Shown here one piece after another: positions 9,686 through 19,554 of a stretch of 44,166 nucleotides of DNA. The stretch lies in NCBI GenBank assembly GCA_009703055.1, contig WLGW01000006.1, positions 1 to 44,166 of the forward strand. The letters run 5' to 3'. The DNA is from Actinomycetota bacterium. GTDB taxonomy: Bacteria; Actinomycetota; Acidimicrobiia; Acidimicrobiales; Ilumatobacteraceae. The notes under the pieces are model-generated. The model was not told the DNA's origin. It made no database searches and saw only the letters and a program-made list of their open reading frames with translations. Numbering within the stretch: position 1 is the stretch's first letter; the number at the start of each line of letters is the position of its first letter. A program made the position numbers and the translations under genes.

Positions 9686-9726
9686 GACCCCTTCAGGGTA
9701 GTTGCGTCACCAGAAAACGAGGGGTC
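9686..9726 (-). promoter_or_regulatory. Hairpin sequestering the SD immediately 5' of the NlpC/P60 start codon
   Basis: Perfect 7-bp inverted repeat GACCCCT (9686-9692) / AGGGGTC (9720-9726) abutting the ATG; one arm contains the AGGGG SD-like sequence. Confidence 0.4.
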
Positions 9727-9735
9727 GCATGGGCT

Positions 9736-9756
9736 AAAACCCTTGCTGTATAAGGG
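9736..9756 (-). terminator. Possible intrinsic terminator of guaA
   Basis: On minus strand CCCTT-ATACAGC-AAGGG followed by TTTT, downstream of the guaA stop (9783). Confidence 0.45.
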
Positions 9757-9782
9757 AAATAACCTTTCTAGTGGCTAATTCC

Positions 9783-11345
9783 CTACTCCCACTCAATGGT
9801 TCCGGGCGGCTTCGACGTGACGTCATAGACCACCCGATTGATGCCAGGCACTTCATTGATGATGCGGTTCGACATCTTTTCCAACAGGTCGTATGGCAGA
9901 CGAGCCCAGTCGGCGGTCATGGCATCGTCACTAGTGACGGCACGAATGATGATGGGGCGACCATAGGTGCGCTCATCCCCCATCACGCCCACACTGCGGA
10001 TGTCTGCCAAGACTGCGAATGACTGCCAGATCTCACGCTCAAGACCTGCGGCCTTGACTTCGTGACGAACAATCTCATCTGCATGCTGCAAGGTTGCGAC
10101 CTTGTCGGGGGTCACCTCGCCAATGATTCTCACGCCAAGACCAGGACCTGGAAACGGCTGGCGCCACACAATGTCATCGGCCAACCCAAGTTCAATTCCG
10201 ACTTTTCGCACCTCGTCCTTAAAGAGTGCTCGAAGCGGTTCGCACAACTGCAATTCCATGTCATCGGGTAGTCCACCAACATTGTGATGACTCTTGATGA
10301 CAGCAGCTGTCCCATCGTGACCGCCACTCTCCACGATGTCTGGATACAACGTTCCTTGCACCAAGAATTTTGCATCAGTGATGCCGCCTGTGTGCTCTTC
10401 AAAAATACGCACGAACAATTCACCGATTGCTTTGCGCTTTGCTTCCGGCTCAGTGATGCCCTGCAACTTTTCAAAGAACCGCGCGCCCGCATCAACATGG
10501 ATCAATTCAATTCCCATGCTTCGACGGAAAGTTTCAACTACCTGTTCACTCTCACCACGACGCATGAGACCTGTGTCGACATACACACATGTCAACTGCG
10601 AACCAATCGCTCGATGGACGAGTGCTGCGGCAACAGATGAATCAACACCACCAGACAATCCACAAATTGCTCGTTCGGATCCAACCTGCTCGCGGATTGC
10701 TGAAATCTGATCTTCAACAATGTTGGCCATTGTCCAGTCCTGACGACATCCAGCAACTTCCACAAGGAAACGCACAAGAAGGTCTTGACCATGGGTGGAA
10801 TGAACAACTTCGGGATGATGCTGAACGCCATAGATCCGGCGTTCATTGTTTTCGATGATTGCGTTGGGTGCGTCAGGAGTTGAACCAGTGGCGACAAAGC
10901 CCTGTGGCACTTCACTCACAAAATCAAAATGGCTCATCCACACATCAAGTGATGCGGGAGCATCCTGAGGCAACAAAGAAGACTCTCCATTACGGGTCAA
11001 TTTTGCACGGCCATATTCGCCACGACCACCTCGATCAACAACGCCGCCCAATTGCTGAGCCACTAGCTGGCAGCCGTAACAAATGCCCAAGATGGGAATT
11101 CCCATGTCATAGATGGCGGGGTCAAGTACGGGAGCACCGTCAACATGAACGCTCTTCGGACCTCCCGACAAAATGATGGCCTTCGGTGCCTTGGCGCGTA
11201 CTTCGTCAGCGCTGATGCGATGAGGGACAATTTCTGAGTAGACCAATGCCTCACGCACTCGACGAGCGATGAGTTGGGCATATTGCGCCCCAAAATCCAC
11301 AACGAGGACGACATCGTGCTGGCCCGAAGTGTTTTTTGCGCTCAT
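9783..11345 (-). CDS. guaA: GMP synthase (glutamine-hydrolysing)
   Basis: GICYGCQL glutaminase motif, [17 protein letters not shown]-loop, C-terminal KPPGTIEWE. Confidence 0.98.
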   Translation of the reverse strand: MSAKNTSGQHDVVLVVDFGAQYAQLIARRVREALVYSEIVPHRISADEVRAKAPKAIILSGGPKSVHVDGAPVLDPAIYDMGIPILGICYGCQLVAQQLGGVVDRGGRGEYGRAKLTRNGESSLLPQDAPASLDVWMSHFDFVSEVPQGFVATGSTPDAPNAIIENNERRIYGVQHHPEVVHSTHGQDLLVRFLVEVAGCRQDWTMANIVEDQISAIREQVGSERAICGLSGGVDSSVAAALVHRAIGSQLTCVYVDTGLMRRGESEQVVETFRRSMGIELIHVDAGARFFEKLQGITEPEAKRKAIGELFVRIFEEHTGGITDAKFLVQGTLYPDIVESGGHDGTAAVIKSHHNVGGLPDDMELQLCEPLRALFKDEVRKVGIELGLADDIVWRQPFPGPGLGVRIIGEVTPDKVATLQHADEIVRHEVKAAGLEREIWQSFAVLADIRSVGVMGDERTYGRPIIIRAVTSDDAMTADWARLPYDLLEKMSNRIINEVPGINRVVYDVTSKPPGTIEWE

Positions 11346-11383
11346 GATTTGTTCCACCCTAGTTGGCGTGTGACGATGTCTCT

Positions 11384-11737
11384 ATGCCCCGTTTTGCTCC
11401 CATCGCCTGTGCCGCTCTTCTCACCGTTGCACCGTTCGGAGTCTCTGCAGTTCATGCTGCTGATTCAGTCGATACAACTGTTCCACCATCACCTGATTCA
11501 ACATTTGTTTACGACCTTGATAAAGAACCATCTGATTGCATTGGATTTCTTCCAAAGCCTGGATGCGGTAAAGAACCACAGCAAGCCGGCGATCGAGGTG
11601 GCTCTTTGCAGTACCTCACGTTCATTGTGATGCTTGCTGGGGTGGGCATCGTCGGAACTGTCCTCGTTCGCAATGTGATCAAGCGAGACCGCGCCATGGC
11701 CGCGAAGATGGCGAAGGACGAAAACGCTTCCGATTAG
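11384..11737 (+). CDS. Hypothetical secreted/membrane protein (signal peptide plus C-terminal TM)
   Basis: MPRFAPIACAALLTVAPFGVSAVHAA signal-like N-terminus; TM LTFIVMLAGVGIVGTVLV; KEPSDCIGFLPKPGCG two-Cys segment. Confidence 0.6.
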   Translation: MPRFAPIACAALLTVAPFGVSAVHAADSVDTTVPPSPDSTFVYDLDKEPSDCIGFLPKPGCGKEPQQAGDRGGSLQYLTFIVMLAGVGIVGTVLVRNVIKRDRAMAAKMAKDENASD

Positions 11738-11740
11738 CGT

Positions 11741-12607
11741 TTGCCTATGGGCATCATCTTCATTCTCATTAGTGGTGCTTCATTTGGCCTACTCCCGTGG
11801 TTCGCTCGCACCGCGTACGACCATGGAACAGAGCCCTTGGGCATGCTCGCTGTCCGCTTCACGTTTGCATCGGTTGTTCTTCTCGCCATCCACAGCTTTC
11901 GCAAGAAAGACATCTCTCTTCCATCAAAGAGATTAGGAATCCAACTATTTCTTCTCGGTGCAGTCGGCTATGCACCACAGGCCACCTTTTTCTTCTTTGG
12001 TGTTGAACGAATAGACACAAGTCTCGCAACAGTCATTTTTTATACATACCCAGCATTTGTTGTCCTTGCTAGTTGGGCCGTTTTTCGCCATACGCCAAGC
12101 GTGCGAATCACTGCATGCCTCATCGTGGCCGTGTTCGGTAGCGCTCTGACCGCAGGTCAAATTTCAAGTGGCTCCGGAATCGGAGTTGCACTGATGTTTG
12201 GTGCGGCCGTCTGGTACACCGGCTACATCTTGGTGAGCAGCAAGATTGCAGGGAAATCAGGAGCATTCATTTCACTCACATATGTCATGGTCGGAGCAGC
12301 AGTCAGCCACTTATTGCTACTGGCGTTGTTGCGACCATCGCTACCTCAAGACACAACAGGGTGGCTTGCCGTCTTTGCGGCTGCAATTGTCTCCACAGTG
12401 ATTGCGATGGGATTCTTCTTTGCAGGCGTCTCACGCATTGGCCCCGGAGAAGCAGCAGTCTTCAGCACGATTGAGCCCGTCGTCTCTATCGCAGTCGGCG
12501 TGTACGCACTTGACGAGAATCTCACCACAACGCGCATTATCGGCGCTTTGTGCGTTCTCGTCAGCGTTGCTGTGCTGGCTCAGTTATCGCGCGCAGATAC
12601 GAAATAG
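11741..12607 (+). CDS. EamA/DMT family transporter
   Basis: About 10 hydrophobic helices, ISGASFGLLPWFARTAY and duplicated EamA-type pattern (GPGEAAVFSTIEPVVSIAVG). Confidence 0.88.
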   Translation: MPMGIIFILISGASFGLLPWFARTAYDHGTEPLGMLAVRFTFASVVLLAIHSFRKKDISLPSKRLGIQLFLLGAVGYAPQATFFFFGVERIDTSLATVIFYTYPAFVVLASWAVFRHTPSVRITACLIVAVFGSALTAGQISSGSGIGVALMFGAAVWYTGYILVSSKIAGKSGAFISLTYVMVGAAVSHLLLLALLRPSLPQDTTGWLAVFAAAIVSTVIAMGFFFAGVSRIGPGEAAVFSTIEPVVSIAVGVYALDENLTTTRIIGALCVLVSVAVLAQLSRADTK

Positions 12608-13113
12608 AACTCAAGCGCAGAGAGCATTTCTGCATACGTTGCTTCTGTGCGTTCAGCACGAGAGGTTTCCCACCACGTGATGCGCATTGCAAGAACTGTA
12701 AGGAATGCAAGAACAGCAGCGTCAGTGAGAGCAACGTGACTCAATGACCACACTTCTGCGAAGGACTCGCCAGGGTTTGTTTGCCAGAACCACAGGAAGT
12801 TTGCGCTGGCCTGTTGATTCTGCAAGTAGAGAGCAAATGGACCGATCACTTGAGAAAGCGCAAGCCATGTGAGAAGAATCGGGAGGAACAAGGCTCCTGC
12901 ACGAATCACCAACAACAGACGAGGCGTTTCCGAACGAAATGGCAAGATTTGCTCGACGTTGACTCGTGACCACTCCCGCTGATTGCGATTGTTTCGCAGG
13001 TCCTCGACGAACACGCGTGCACTTGCACCGAGCGTTGCAGTTTGTTTTGAGATGGTTAACCACTTATCGACAGCATCAACAGCGTCAGAGTGGGCGGCAG
13101 CGGACATTGGCAT
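12580..13113 (-). CDS. Small multi-pass membrane protein, partner of the MotB-like protein
   Basis: 177-aa ORF with hydrophobic segments LLLVIRAGALFLPILLTWLALSQVIGPFAL and VALTDAAVLAFLTVLAM; 8-nt gap after the upstream ORF. Confidence 0.65.
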   Translation of the reverse strand: MPMSAAAHSDAVDAVDKWLTISKQTATLGASARVFVEDLRNNRNQREWSRVNVEQILPFRSETPRLLLVIRAGALFLPILLTWLALSQVIGPFALYLQNQQASANFLWFWQTNPGESFAEVWSLSHVALTDAAVLAFLTVLAMRITWWETSRAERTEATYAEMLSALEFYFVSARDN

Positions 13114-13121
13114 GGGGGCTC

Positions 13122-13661
13122 CTAACGAGTGCAGTCTTCTTGTAGTTGCGGACCGCTGAACAACAGATATGTGACCATGAGATACGAACCAGCACCGCCG
13201 ACAGTGGTTGCAACGCCATTGACGCGAACAGAACGCGCTCCGGCTGTGCGCATCTCAACTTGTTGCAACAAGGGAGTACTTGCACGTAACTGGGGAAGAA
13301 TGTTTTGGGCACGATTGTCGCCCGCTCCTGGTGATTCAGAACCGCTAAAGCCGCCCATCACAATGACAAGACCTGGCTTTGATGAGTCAGGCGACCAGCC
13401 ACGTTTTGCAATCTCAGCTGACACTGCACTTTCAACCGCAGCACCGCCGCTGCGAATGTTTCCAGGCACTCGAACAGCAAACTCAGCGCAACTCAATTGA
13501 AATGTTTTCTGCGCTGCTGGTGAACCAGATGCGGGCGATGTTGTAACTGCAGCAGAACCAAGGCCCACAATCATGAGCGCGAGGAACAAGTCGGCATAGA
13601 TCCAGCCTGCGCCGTCTTCACCCGAGCTGGGTTTACGGCGAAAGCCAAAACCTCTAGACAC
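13122..13661 (-). CDS. MotB/TolR-like single-TM protein with divergent periplasmic domain
   Basis: GWIYADLFLALMIVGLGSAAV single TM with acidic residue; later VIVMGGFSGSESPGAGDNRAQNILPQL loosely resembles an OmpA-like motif; GTG start overlaps the upstream stop by 8 nt. Confidence 0.6.
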   Translation of the reverse strand: MSRGFGFRRKPSSGEDGAGWIYADLFLALMIVGLGSAAVTTSPASGSPAAQKTFQLSCAEFAVRVPGNIRSGGAAVESAVSAEIAKRGWSPDSSKPGLVIVMGGFSGSESPGAGDNRAQNILPQLRASTPLLQQVEMRTAGARSVRVNGVATTVGGAGSYLMVTYLLFSGPQLQEDCTR

Positions 13662-15915
13662 GTGCCAATTTCTTACGGCGACGGAGGGTTGTCGGAATCA
13701 CAAGGCCGATGATAATCGCCAAAGCAATTGGCAAGGCAATCAAGAGTTTTCCGGTAGTGGAAAGCCCCGAAGATTCATACCCAACAATGACGCCAAGTGC
13801 GACAAGGGCATCGGCTCCCGCTGCACTCGTACCATCAACAACGAATCGATGATTGCCTTCCTCAAGCATGGACGACAACTTGATGTTCTCAACAACTTTT
13901 CCGCTGGAGTCAGCCTTCACCGTTGCAAGTAACTGCGGCGTGGAAAACATCCACACTTCAACATCTTGATTTGCGGCAAAACCCGTACCTTCGATCGATA
14001 CAGAATTGCCACCGGTCAGTCGAAGATTTCCTTCGGAGTCCAAAGGAACAATGGTTCCGTCCTGCGCAATGCCATTGAACGTCACGCTCACTCCAGCCGC
14101 ACCCACTGTGACGCGATTATTTGTCCGCGTTACAGATGCAGTTGTTTCTTTGCCATCAATTACAAGGACTCCCGAACCTGGGTTAGCAGTGGGCGCATCA
14201 GGTGCAGGAATCGTTGTCGTCGTTGTGGTCGTAGTCGAAACAGTAGAGCGCGCCACTGTTGTCGTCGTAGCACCAGCTCCGCTAGTTGACGTGCCTGTTG
14301 CGCCAGCACCAGATGTGACACCGTTTCCGCCAGCAGGAACTGCTGTCGTCGTCGTTGTTGCATCTTGTGCACGACCACTTGCGGTAGCGCTAGATGTGCG
14401 ATAACCACTTCGCACAGCCGAAACTGTCACAGTTGACGTGCCAGAAGCAGCGAGGCCAGACACAGTCACATTTCCGGCCGAATGCGTTGCAATTGCTCCA
14501 TTCGTTGCACTAACTGAATATGAATAGTTGTTCGAGTAATTCGAAATCGAGAACGTAAATCCACTTGAAGTTGATGTAGTCGCAGAGAATGTTGGCGTCG
14601 GTGCATCGGGCGGATCTGTCACTGTGAGAGAGAAGGTGTCAGAAGAAGACCTTCCCACATTTGTTGCCGTAATTGTGTAGGTCGTTGCTGCGCGGGTTGC
14701 TGTTGGAGTGCCTGTAATCAGACCAGTAGATGTTGAAAAACTCAAACCTGCCGCCAGCGTTGATGGGCTAATCGAATATGACGTTGGTGTGCCACCAGTG
14801 TTTGAGATGGAATACAAACCGCTGACGGCATTATCGACATTCGCTGTTGCGGAAGAACGCGATAGCGATATCGACGGAGCCTCCACACGAGTCGCCATCA
14901 CAATGGTGCGTCCTACCGAGGTATTGGGGGTCGTAGACGGATAAGTCAACGATGAAATGTTTCCATCACTCAATCGGATGATGCTGACGCCACTACCAGT
15001 GACTGCGTAGAGATAATCACCATCTGGAGTCAGAGCTATGCCACCTTCACCACATCCCACGGCATACGTATCGAGAACGGTTCCGTCGGAGACACGAACT
15101 TTCTTGATGTTTGACCCGTTCGATAGATACAAGAAATTCCCGTCCGCGCTTACCGCAGCTGGTGCTGCGGCACCCACTGGAATCAATCGTGTGTATGTAT
15201 CGGTTGAGGAGTCAATAATGGCAATGCCATTATTTGTTCCAACAAAGATGTTGGTTCCCACGGGAGATGCAACTGTCCATGATGGAGAACTCCATGCAGC
15301 GTTACTAATTTCAGTAATGGTGCTACCTGTTGCAGCGTCTAAGACCCCGACGTTTTGGAACCTATCTTGCATTGGTACGTAGATCTTTGAATCATCTTGC
15401 GAAGCAGCGAACGCATACTGCGTCGCCCAAGGGCGATAGCCCGGCGAAAGGACCTGCCACACAATCGAGTTGTCAGAAAGTTTGAATTTAAACCGCTCAT
15501 AACTTCTCACCACATACATGAACTGGTCGTCTTTGCTCACTGTCATGGCCGTGCCTACAAACGGCAACAACGAAAAAGTTCCTGTTGCTGTGTCAATTGC
15601 AGCAGCATTGCCCTGGCAAGATGCAGCGTTGTACACCTTTGTGCCAGCGTTGTTCACCGTGTTTGTCATTCGATTGCAACGCCAGTTGTTCTGCGACGGC
15701 TGGAAATCGCCGACTGATGTTCCCCACGACTGCGTCGATGTGTTCACAACATGCGAAAAGTGCCCATTCTCCGACGAGAGATATGCATATGTCGGAGGAG
15801 CCGCAGCATCTGCGGGACTGGACTTCATTGCGACGGGAATGGCGGCGGCAAGTGCACTGACTCCGAGCACGGTGGCGGCAAGGAAGATTCGACGGAAGCT
15901 TGAGACTGATGACAT
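13654..15915 (-). CDS. Secreted cell-surface protein: beta-propeller repeats, putative Ig domain, Thr-rich linker, C-terminal TM anchor
   Basis: Signal peptide (FRRIFLAATVLGVSALAAAIPVAM); propeller-like repeats (VSADGNFLYLSNGSNIKKVRVSDGTVLDTY, LTPDGDYLYAVTGSG); He_PIG-like YSISPSTLAAGLSFSTSTGLITGTPTATRAATTYTITATN; poly-T linkers; C-terminal LLIALPIALAIIIGLVIPTTLRRRKKLARV. Confidence 0.85.
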   Translation of the reverse strand: MSSVSSFRRIFLAATVLGVSALAAAIPVAMKSSPADAAAPPTYAYLSSENGHFSHVVNTSTQSWGTSVGDFQPSQNNWRCNRMTNTVNNAGTKVYNAASCQGNAAAIDTATGTFSLLPFVGTAMTVSKDDQFMYVVRSYERFKFKLSDNSIVWQVLSPGYRPWATQYAFAASQDDSKIYVPMQDRFQNVGVLDAATGSTITEISNAAWSSPSWTVASPVGTNIFVGTNNGIAIIDSSTDTYTRLIPVGAAAPAAVSADGNFLYLSNGSNIKKVRVSDGTVLDTYAVGCGEGGIALTPDGDYLYAVTGSGVSIIRLSDGNISSLTYPSTTPNTSVGRTIVMATRVEAPSISLSRSSATANVDNAVSGLYSISNTGGTPTSYSISPSTLAAGLSFSTSTGLITGTPTATRAATTYTITATNVGRSSSDTFSLTVTDPPDAPTPTFSATTSTSSGFTFSISNYSNNYSYSVSATNGAIATHSAGNVTVSGLAASGTSTVTVSAVRSGYRTSSATASGRAQDATTTTTAVPAGGNGVTSGAGATGTSTSGAGATTTTVARSTVSTTTTTTTTIPAPDAPTANPGSGVLVIDGKETTASVTRTNNRVTVGAAGVSVTFNGIAQDGTIVPLDSEGNLRLTGGNSVSIEGTGFAANQDVEVWMFSTPQLLATVKADSSGKVVENIKLSSMLEEGNHRFVVDGTSAAGADALVALGVIVGYESSGLSTTGKLLIALPIALAIIIGLVIPTTLRRRKKLARV

Positions 15916-15944
15916 GAGTATGAATCTAACAGTCTTAGACTCTT

Positions 15945-15973
15945 AGATAACAGCCTTGAACTGTTCTCTATCT
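15945..15973. promoter_or_regulatory. Imperfect inverted repeat between divergent surface operon and TetR gene (possible operator)
   Basis: AGATAACAG-CCTTGAA-CTGTT(CTC)TATCT; nearby direct repeat TCTTAGAC/TCTTAGAT at 15933-15948. Confidence 0.35.
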
Positions 15974-16016
15974 TTAATAGCCACGCACCACCGATGTACA
16001 GTCAGGTACTCAACTT

Positions 16017-16601
16017 ATGGTCAAGAAATCGACTCCCCAGAAGACCAAGCGTCGTTCGCCAATTACTCGCGCAGAAGGTGAGCAAAGACTCATCGATGCC
16101 GCGATTCAACTTGTACGCGAAAAGCCCTTTTCGGAGGTAGGAGTTCGCGACATTGCAGCACTTGCCGATGTCAACCACGGATTCGTTCACACATGGTTTG
16201 GATCAAAGAACGACCTTCTCGTCGCAGCCACCCAGCAGCTAGTCGAACAAGGGGCGTCTCGCATCTCTGAGGCTGCGCCCGGCCAGCTGGCCATCGACCC
16301 TTCTGACCCCGACATTCAACTTGCAGTGCGCCTCGCTATTTGGCTTAACCTCGAAGGCACCAACTCACGCAATCTCCTGCAGGAGATGCCAATCATCACG
16401 GCACTGACAAAGCGCTATATCGACATCGAAGGAATTTCCCCCGAGATTGCCCGGACCGCAGCAGCCCAAGCCGTCGCCATTGGTCTTGGTGTGGTTGTTT
16501 TCGCACCTCTCATTGACCTTGATGGTCCCGAAGACGTGAATGATGTCTTTACTCTCTGGCGTCACAACCTCGGGTTGTTGGCCAAGTACCCACCCGCATA
16601 G
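16017..16601 (+). CDS. TetR family transcriptional regulator
   Basis: LIDAAIQLVREKPFSEVGVRDIAALADVNHGFVHTWFGSKNDLLVAAT helix-turn-helix. Confidence 0.92.
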   Translation: MVKKSTPQKTKRRSPITRAEGEQRLIDAAIQLVREKPFSEVGVRDIAALADVNHGFVHTWFGSKNDLLVAATQQLVEQGASRISEAAPGQLAIDPSDPDIQLAVRLAIWLNLEGTNSRNLLQEMPIITALTKRYIDIEGISPEIARTAAAQAVAIGLGVVVFAPLIDLDGPEDVNDVFTLWRHNLGLLAKYPPA

Positions 16602-16644
16602 CCTGAAGCCGTTCAACTTCGGCTGGGCAGTACATATTCAAAAC

Positions 16645-16771
16645 ACCCCTTGCAGGGTCGGGTGAAAGTCCCAACCGGCGGTTATAGCCCGCGAACCTCA
16701 TCACTTCGGTGGTGAGGCCGACTCAGTGAAATTCTGAGGCCGACGGTCAGAGTCCGGATGGGAGCAAGGAC
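16645..16771 (+). ncRNA. FMN riboswitch (RFN element)
   Basis: Conserved core GGGTCGGGTGAAAGTCCCAACCGGCGGTTATAGCCCGCGAACC...GAGGCCGACTCAGTGAAATTCTGAGGCCGACGGTCAGAGTCCGGATGGGAGCAAGGA, directly upstream of ribD. Confidence 0.97.
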
Positions 16772-16776
16772 ACAAC

Positions 16777-17781
16777 ATGACTAACCACGAGGCGCTCATG
16801 CGCCGTGCCATGCATATGGCTGAGACAGCGCGTCTGCACGCGCGTCCCAATCCGTGGGTGGGTGCTGTCCTTGTGTGTGCCAACGGCGCCGTGCACGAAG
16901 GTGCCACGCAATCACCCGGTAATGCTCACGCTGAAATTGTTGCGTTGCACTCCGCAGCCACTGCTGGTGATCTCACTGTTGGCGCCACTTTGTATACCAC
17001 GCTCGAACCGTGCTCTCACACCGGCCGCACCGGACCATGTACCGAAGCGATCATTGCTGCAGGAATCACTCATGTGGTGAGCGCAATCGCGGACCCCGAT
17101 ACAAAAGTCGCAGGCACTGGTTTTGCTGCATTGCGCGCAGCAGGTGTTGATGTCACTGAAGGCATCTGTGCAGATGAAGTGACACAACAACTTGCGCCAT
17201 ACCTCCATCACCGACGCACCGGTCGCCCGTTCGTCATGGTGAAGCTGGCAACAACTCTTGATGCCCGCACATCAATCCCGAATGGTCCACGATGGCTGAC
17301 TGGAGATGTTGCGCGCACACGGGTTCATCAATTGCGTGCAGAGAGCGATGCGATTGTTGTCGGTGCTGGAACGGTTCGTACTGACGACCCTGAACTAACC
17401 GTGCGTCATGTAAACGGTCCGTCGCCACGGCGCATTGTGTTGTCGCACACTCCCATTCCAGCGAATGCAAAAGTGCACCCTTGCACCGTGTGGTCATCCA
17501 GTATCGACGAACTGCTCGACACACTGGGCGCAGAAGGTGTCATCCAGTTAATGGTGGAAGGCGGCCCAACAACAGCGACCGCGTTTCACGAACAAGGCCT
17601 CGTTAATCAATACGTCTTTCATGTCGCACCGATTGTTTCTGGCAGCACGGAAGCGCCTGGCGTCTTCATTGGCGACGTGCAACAAGAACTCTCGCACTAT
17701 TCAGTGGTCTCGACCACAGCATTAGGCGATGACGTTGAAATCGTTTTAGAACCTCTTAAAGAGAAAGTTGGAGCATCATGA
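16777..17781 (+). CDS. ribD: Bifunctional diaminohydroxyphosphoribosylaminopyrimidine deaminase / 5-amino-6-(5-phosphoribosylamino)uracil reductase
   Basis: [29 protein letters not shown] deaminase motifs; [15 protein letters not shown] reductase motif. Confidence 0.97.
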   Translation: MTNHEALMRRAMHMAETARLHARPNPWVGAVLVCANGAVHEGATQSPGNAHAEIVALHSAATAGDLTVGATLYTTLEPCSHTGRTGPCTEAIIAAGITHVVSAIADPDTKVAGTGFAALRAAGVDVTEGICADEVTQQLAPYLHHRRTGRPFVMVKLATTLDARTSIPNGPRWLTGDVARTRVHQLRAESDAIVVGAGTVRTDDPELTVRHVNGPSPRRIVLSHTPIPANAKVHPCTVWSSSIDELLDTLGAEGVIQLMVEGGPTTATAFHEQGLVNQYVFHVAPIVSGSTEAPGVFIGDVQQELSHYSVVSTTALGDDVEIVLEPLKEKVGAS

Positions 17782-19013
17782 GCGAATCAGGTCTTGATCC
17801 CATTGAAGATGTCATTGCCGCAATGGGCCGTGGCGAAATCATTGTCATGGTTGACGATGAAGATCGTGAGAACGAAGGCGACTTCATCATGGCTGCTGAA
17901 CATGTAACGCCAGAACAACTCGCCTTTATTGTTCGGTACTCCACCGGAGTGATCTGTGCGCCACTCACTCGGGAGCGCGCTGAAGAACTTCGTCTTCCAC
18001 TCATGGTGGAACAGAACACTGAGAGTCAGCGAACTGCATACACCATCACTGTTGACCTCATTGAAGGAACAACAACAGGAATTAGTGCAGCCGATCGTGC
18101 TGCAACAGTGCGTGGAATCGCAGACCCCAATGTTGATTACAAAGCATTTGCTCGCCCTGGCCACATCTTCCCATTGCGTGCTCGCACCGGTGGCGTATTG
18201 AAGCGTGCAGGCCACACCGAGGCCGCAGTTGATCTTGCTCGTCTCGCTGGTTGTGAACCCGTCGGCGTTATCTGTGAGATTCAGAATGACGACGGCACCA
18301 TGATGCGCTTGCCCGAGCTTCGTAAGTTCTGCAAAGAGCATGGTCTACTGCTCTCATCGATTGAACAACTCATTGAGTACCGCCGCCATCATGAACGACT
18401 TGTAGAGCGCATGGGCGAAGCAACCGTGCCGACTGAGTACGGCACGTTCAACTGTGTGGCGTACCGCAGCACTATCGATGGCATTGAGCACCTTGCATTT
18501 GTGAAGGGTGATGTCACGGGAACAGAGCCCGTTCTCGTTCGCGTGCACAGCGAATGCCTGACCGGGGACGTCTTTAGTTCCCGTCGTTGCGACTGTGGGC
18601 CACAACTAGCCGCTGCAATGAGCATCGTTGACAACGCAGGAAGCGGCGTCATTGTGTACCTGCGTGGCCACGAAGGTCGCGGCATCGGAATCGGTCACAA
18701 GATTCGTGCGTACTCTTTGCAAGATCAAGGCCGTGACACCGTTGATGCAAACACAGAGCTCGGACTTCCTGTCGACAGCCGCGAGTATGGCATCGGCGCA
18801 CAGATTCTTGCGGACCTCGGCGTGCGCGATATTCGCCTCATGACCAACAACCCCGCAAAGTACGGCGGTCTTGGTGGCTATGGTCTCAGCGTGGTGGAAC
18901 GTGTTCCCCTCAACACAGTGCCCACACCAGAGAACGAGGGCTACCTTCGCACGAAACGCGAGCGTATGGGTCACCTCATCGAATTCGACAATGGAAACGG
19001 AGCAACAAAATGA
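17778..19013 (+). CDS. ribBA: Bifunctional DHBP synthase / GTP cyclohydrolase II
   Basis: [17 protein letters not shown] (RibB) and [24 protein letters not shown] (RibA zinc site); ATGA overlap with ribD. Confidence 0.97.
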   Translation: MSESGLDPIEDVIAAMGRGEIIVMVDDEDRENEGDFIMAAEHVTPEQLAFIVRYSTGVICAPLTRERAEELRLPLMVEQNTESQRTAYTITVDLIEGTTTGISAADRAATVRGIADPNVDYKAFARPGHIFPLRARTGGVLKRAGHTEAAVDLARLAGCEPVGVICEIQNDDGTMMRLPELRKFCKEHGLLLSSIEQLIEYRRHHERLVERMGEATVPTEYGTFNCVAYRSTIDGIEHLAFVKGDVTGTEPVLVRVHSECLTGDVFSSRRCDCGPQLAAAMSIVDNAGSGVIVYLRGHEGRGIGIGHKIRAYSLQDQGRDTVDANTELGLPVDSREYGIGAQILADLGVRDIRLMTNNPAKYGGLGGYGLSVVERVPLNTVPTPENEGYLRTKRERMGHLIEFDNGNGATK

Positions 19014-19492
19014 CACGAGCAGGATCAAGCAGCGTAATTCCCGAACTTGATGGAAAAGGGCTTCGCATCGCAATTATTGGTGCACGCTTCAATGACCACA
19101 TCGTGACCAATTTGCGTGATGGTGCTCTTCGCGGACTTGAGCGTCTCGGTGTCGCCGATAGCGACATCATGGAATCATGGGTGCCAGGTGCTTTCGAACT
19201 TCCGTTGGCAGCCAAGGTGCTCGCAGAGACCGGCAAAGTCGATGCAATCATCTGTCTCGGAACTGTCATCAAAGGCGATACTCCACATTTTGACTATGTA
19301 TGTGGTGAAGCAGCACGAGGCATTCAGGATGCACAACTTGCGACTGGTATCCCCGTGATGTTTGGTGTCCTCACTGTCAACACAGAACAGCAAGCAATTG
19401 ATCGCAGTGGGCCTGGAATTGACAACAAGGGTGACGAAGCAGCTGTTGGTGCAGTTGAGATGGCACTCCTTGTGAAGTGCCTCACCGCATAA
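19010..19492 (+). CDS. ribH: 6,7-dimethyl-8-ribityllumazine synthase
   Basis: [48 protein letters not shown]. Confidence 0.97.
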   Translation: MTRAGSSSVIPELDGKGLRIAIIGARFNDHIVTNLRDGALRGLERLGVADSDIMESWVPGAFELPLAAKVLAETGKVDAIICLGTVIKGDTPHFDYVCGEAARGIQDAQLATGIPVMFGVLTVNTEQQAIDRSGPGIDNKGDEAAVGAVEMALLVKCLTA

Positions 19493-19554
19493 CCACACAA
19501 ATATTCGCCATGCGGGACACTTCGCGCACACTTGTCCATGTCCAGGAGGTGTGC

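Noticed and set aside
9686-9782. c-di-AMP (ydaO) riboswitch upstream of the NlpC/P60 gene
   Set aside because: The short region lacks the conserved ydaO core; only simple hairpins are visible.
12580-13661. Zorya-type anti-phage system
   Set aside because: The MotB-like feature alone is not enough; no ZorC/ZorD/ZorE helicase or nuclease genes are nearby, and the partner is too small for ZorA.
14006-14404. 132-aa Val/Pro-rich plus-strand ORF
   Set aside because: Antisense of the Thr-rich linker of the surface protein; composition is the complement of poly-Thr codons.
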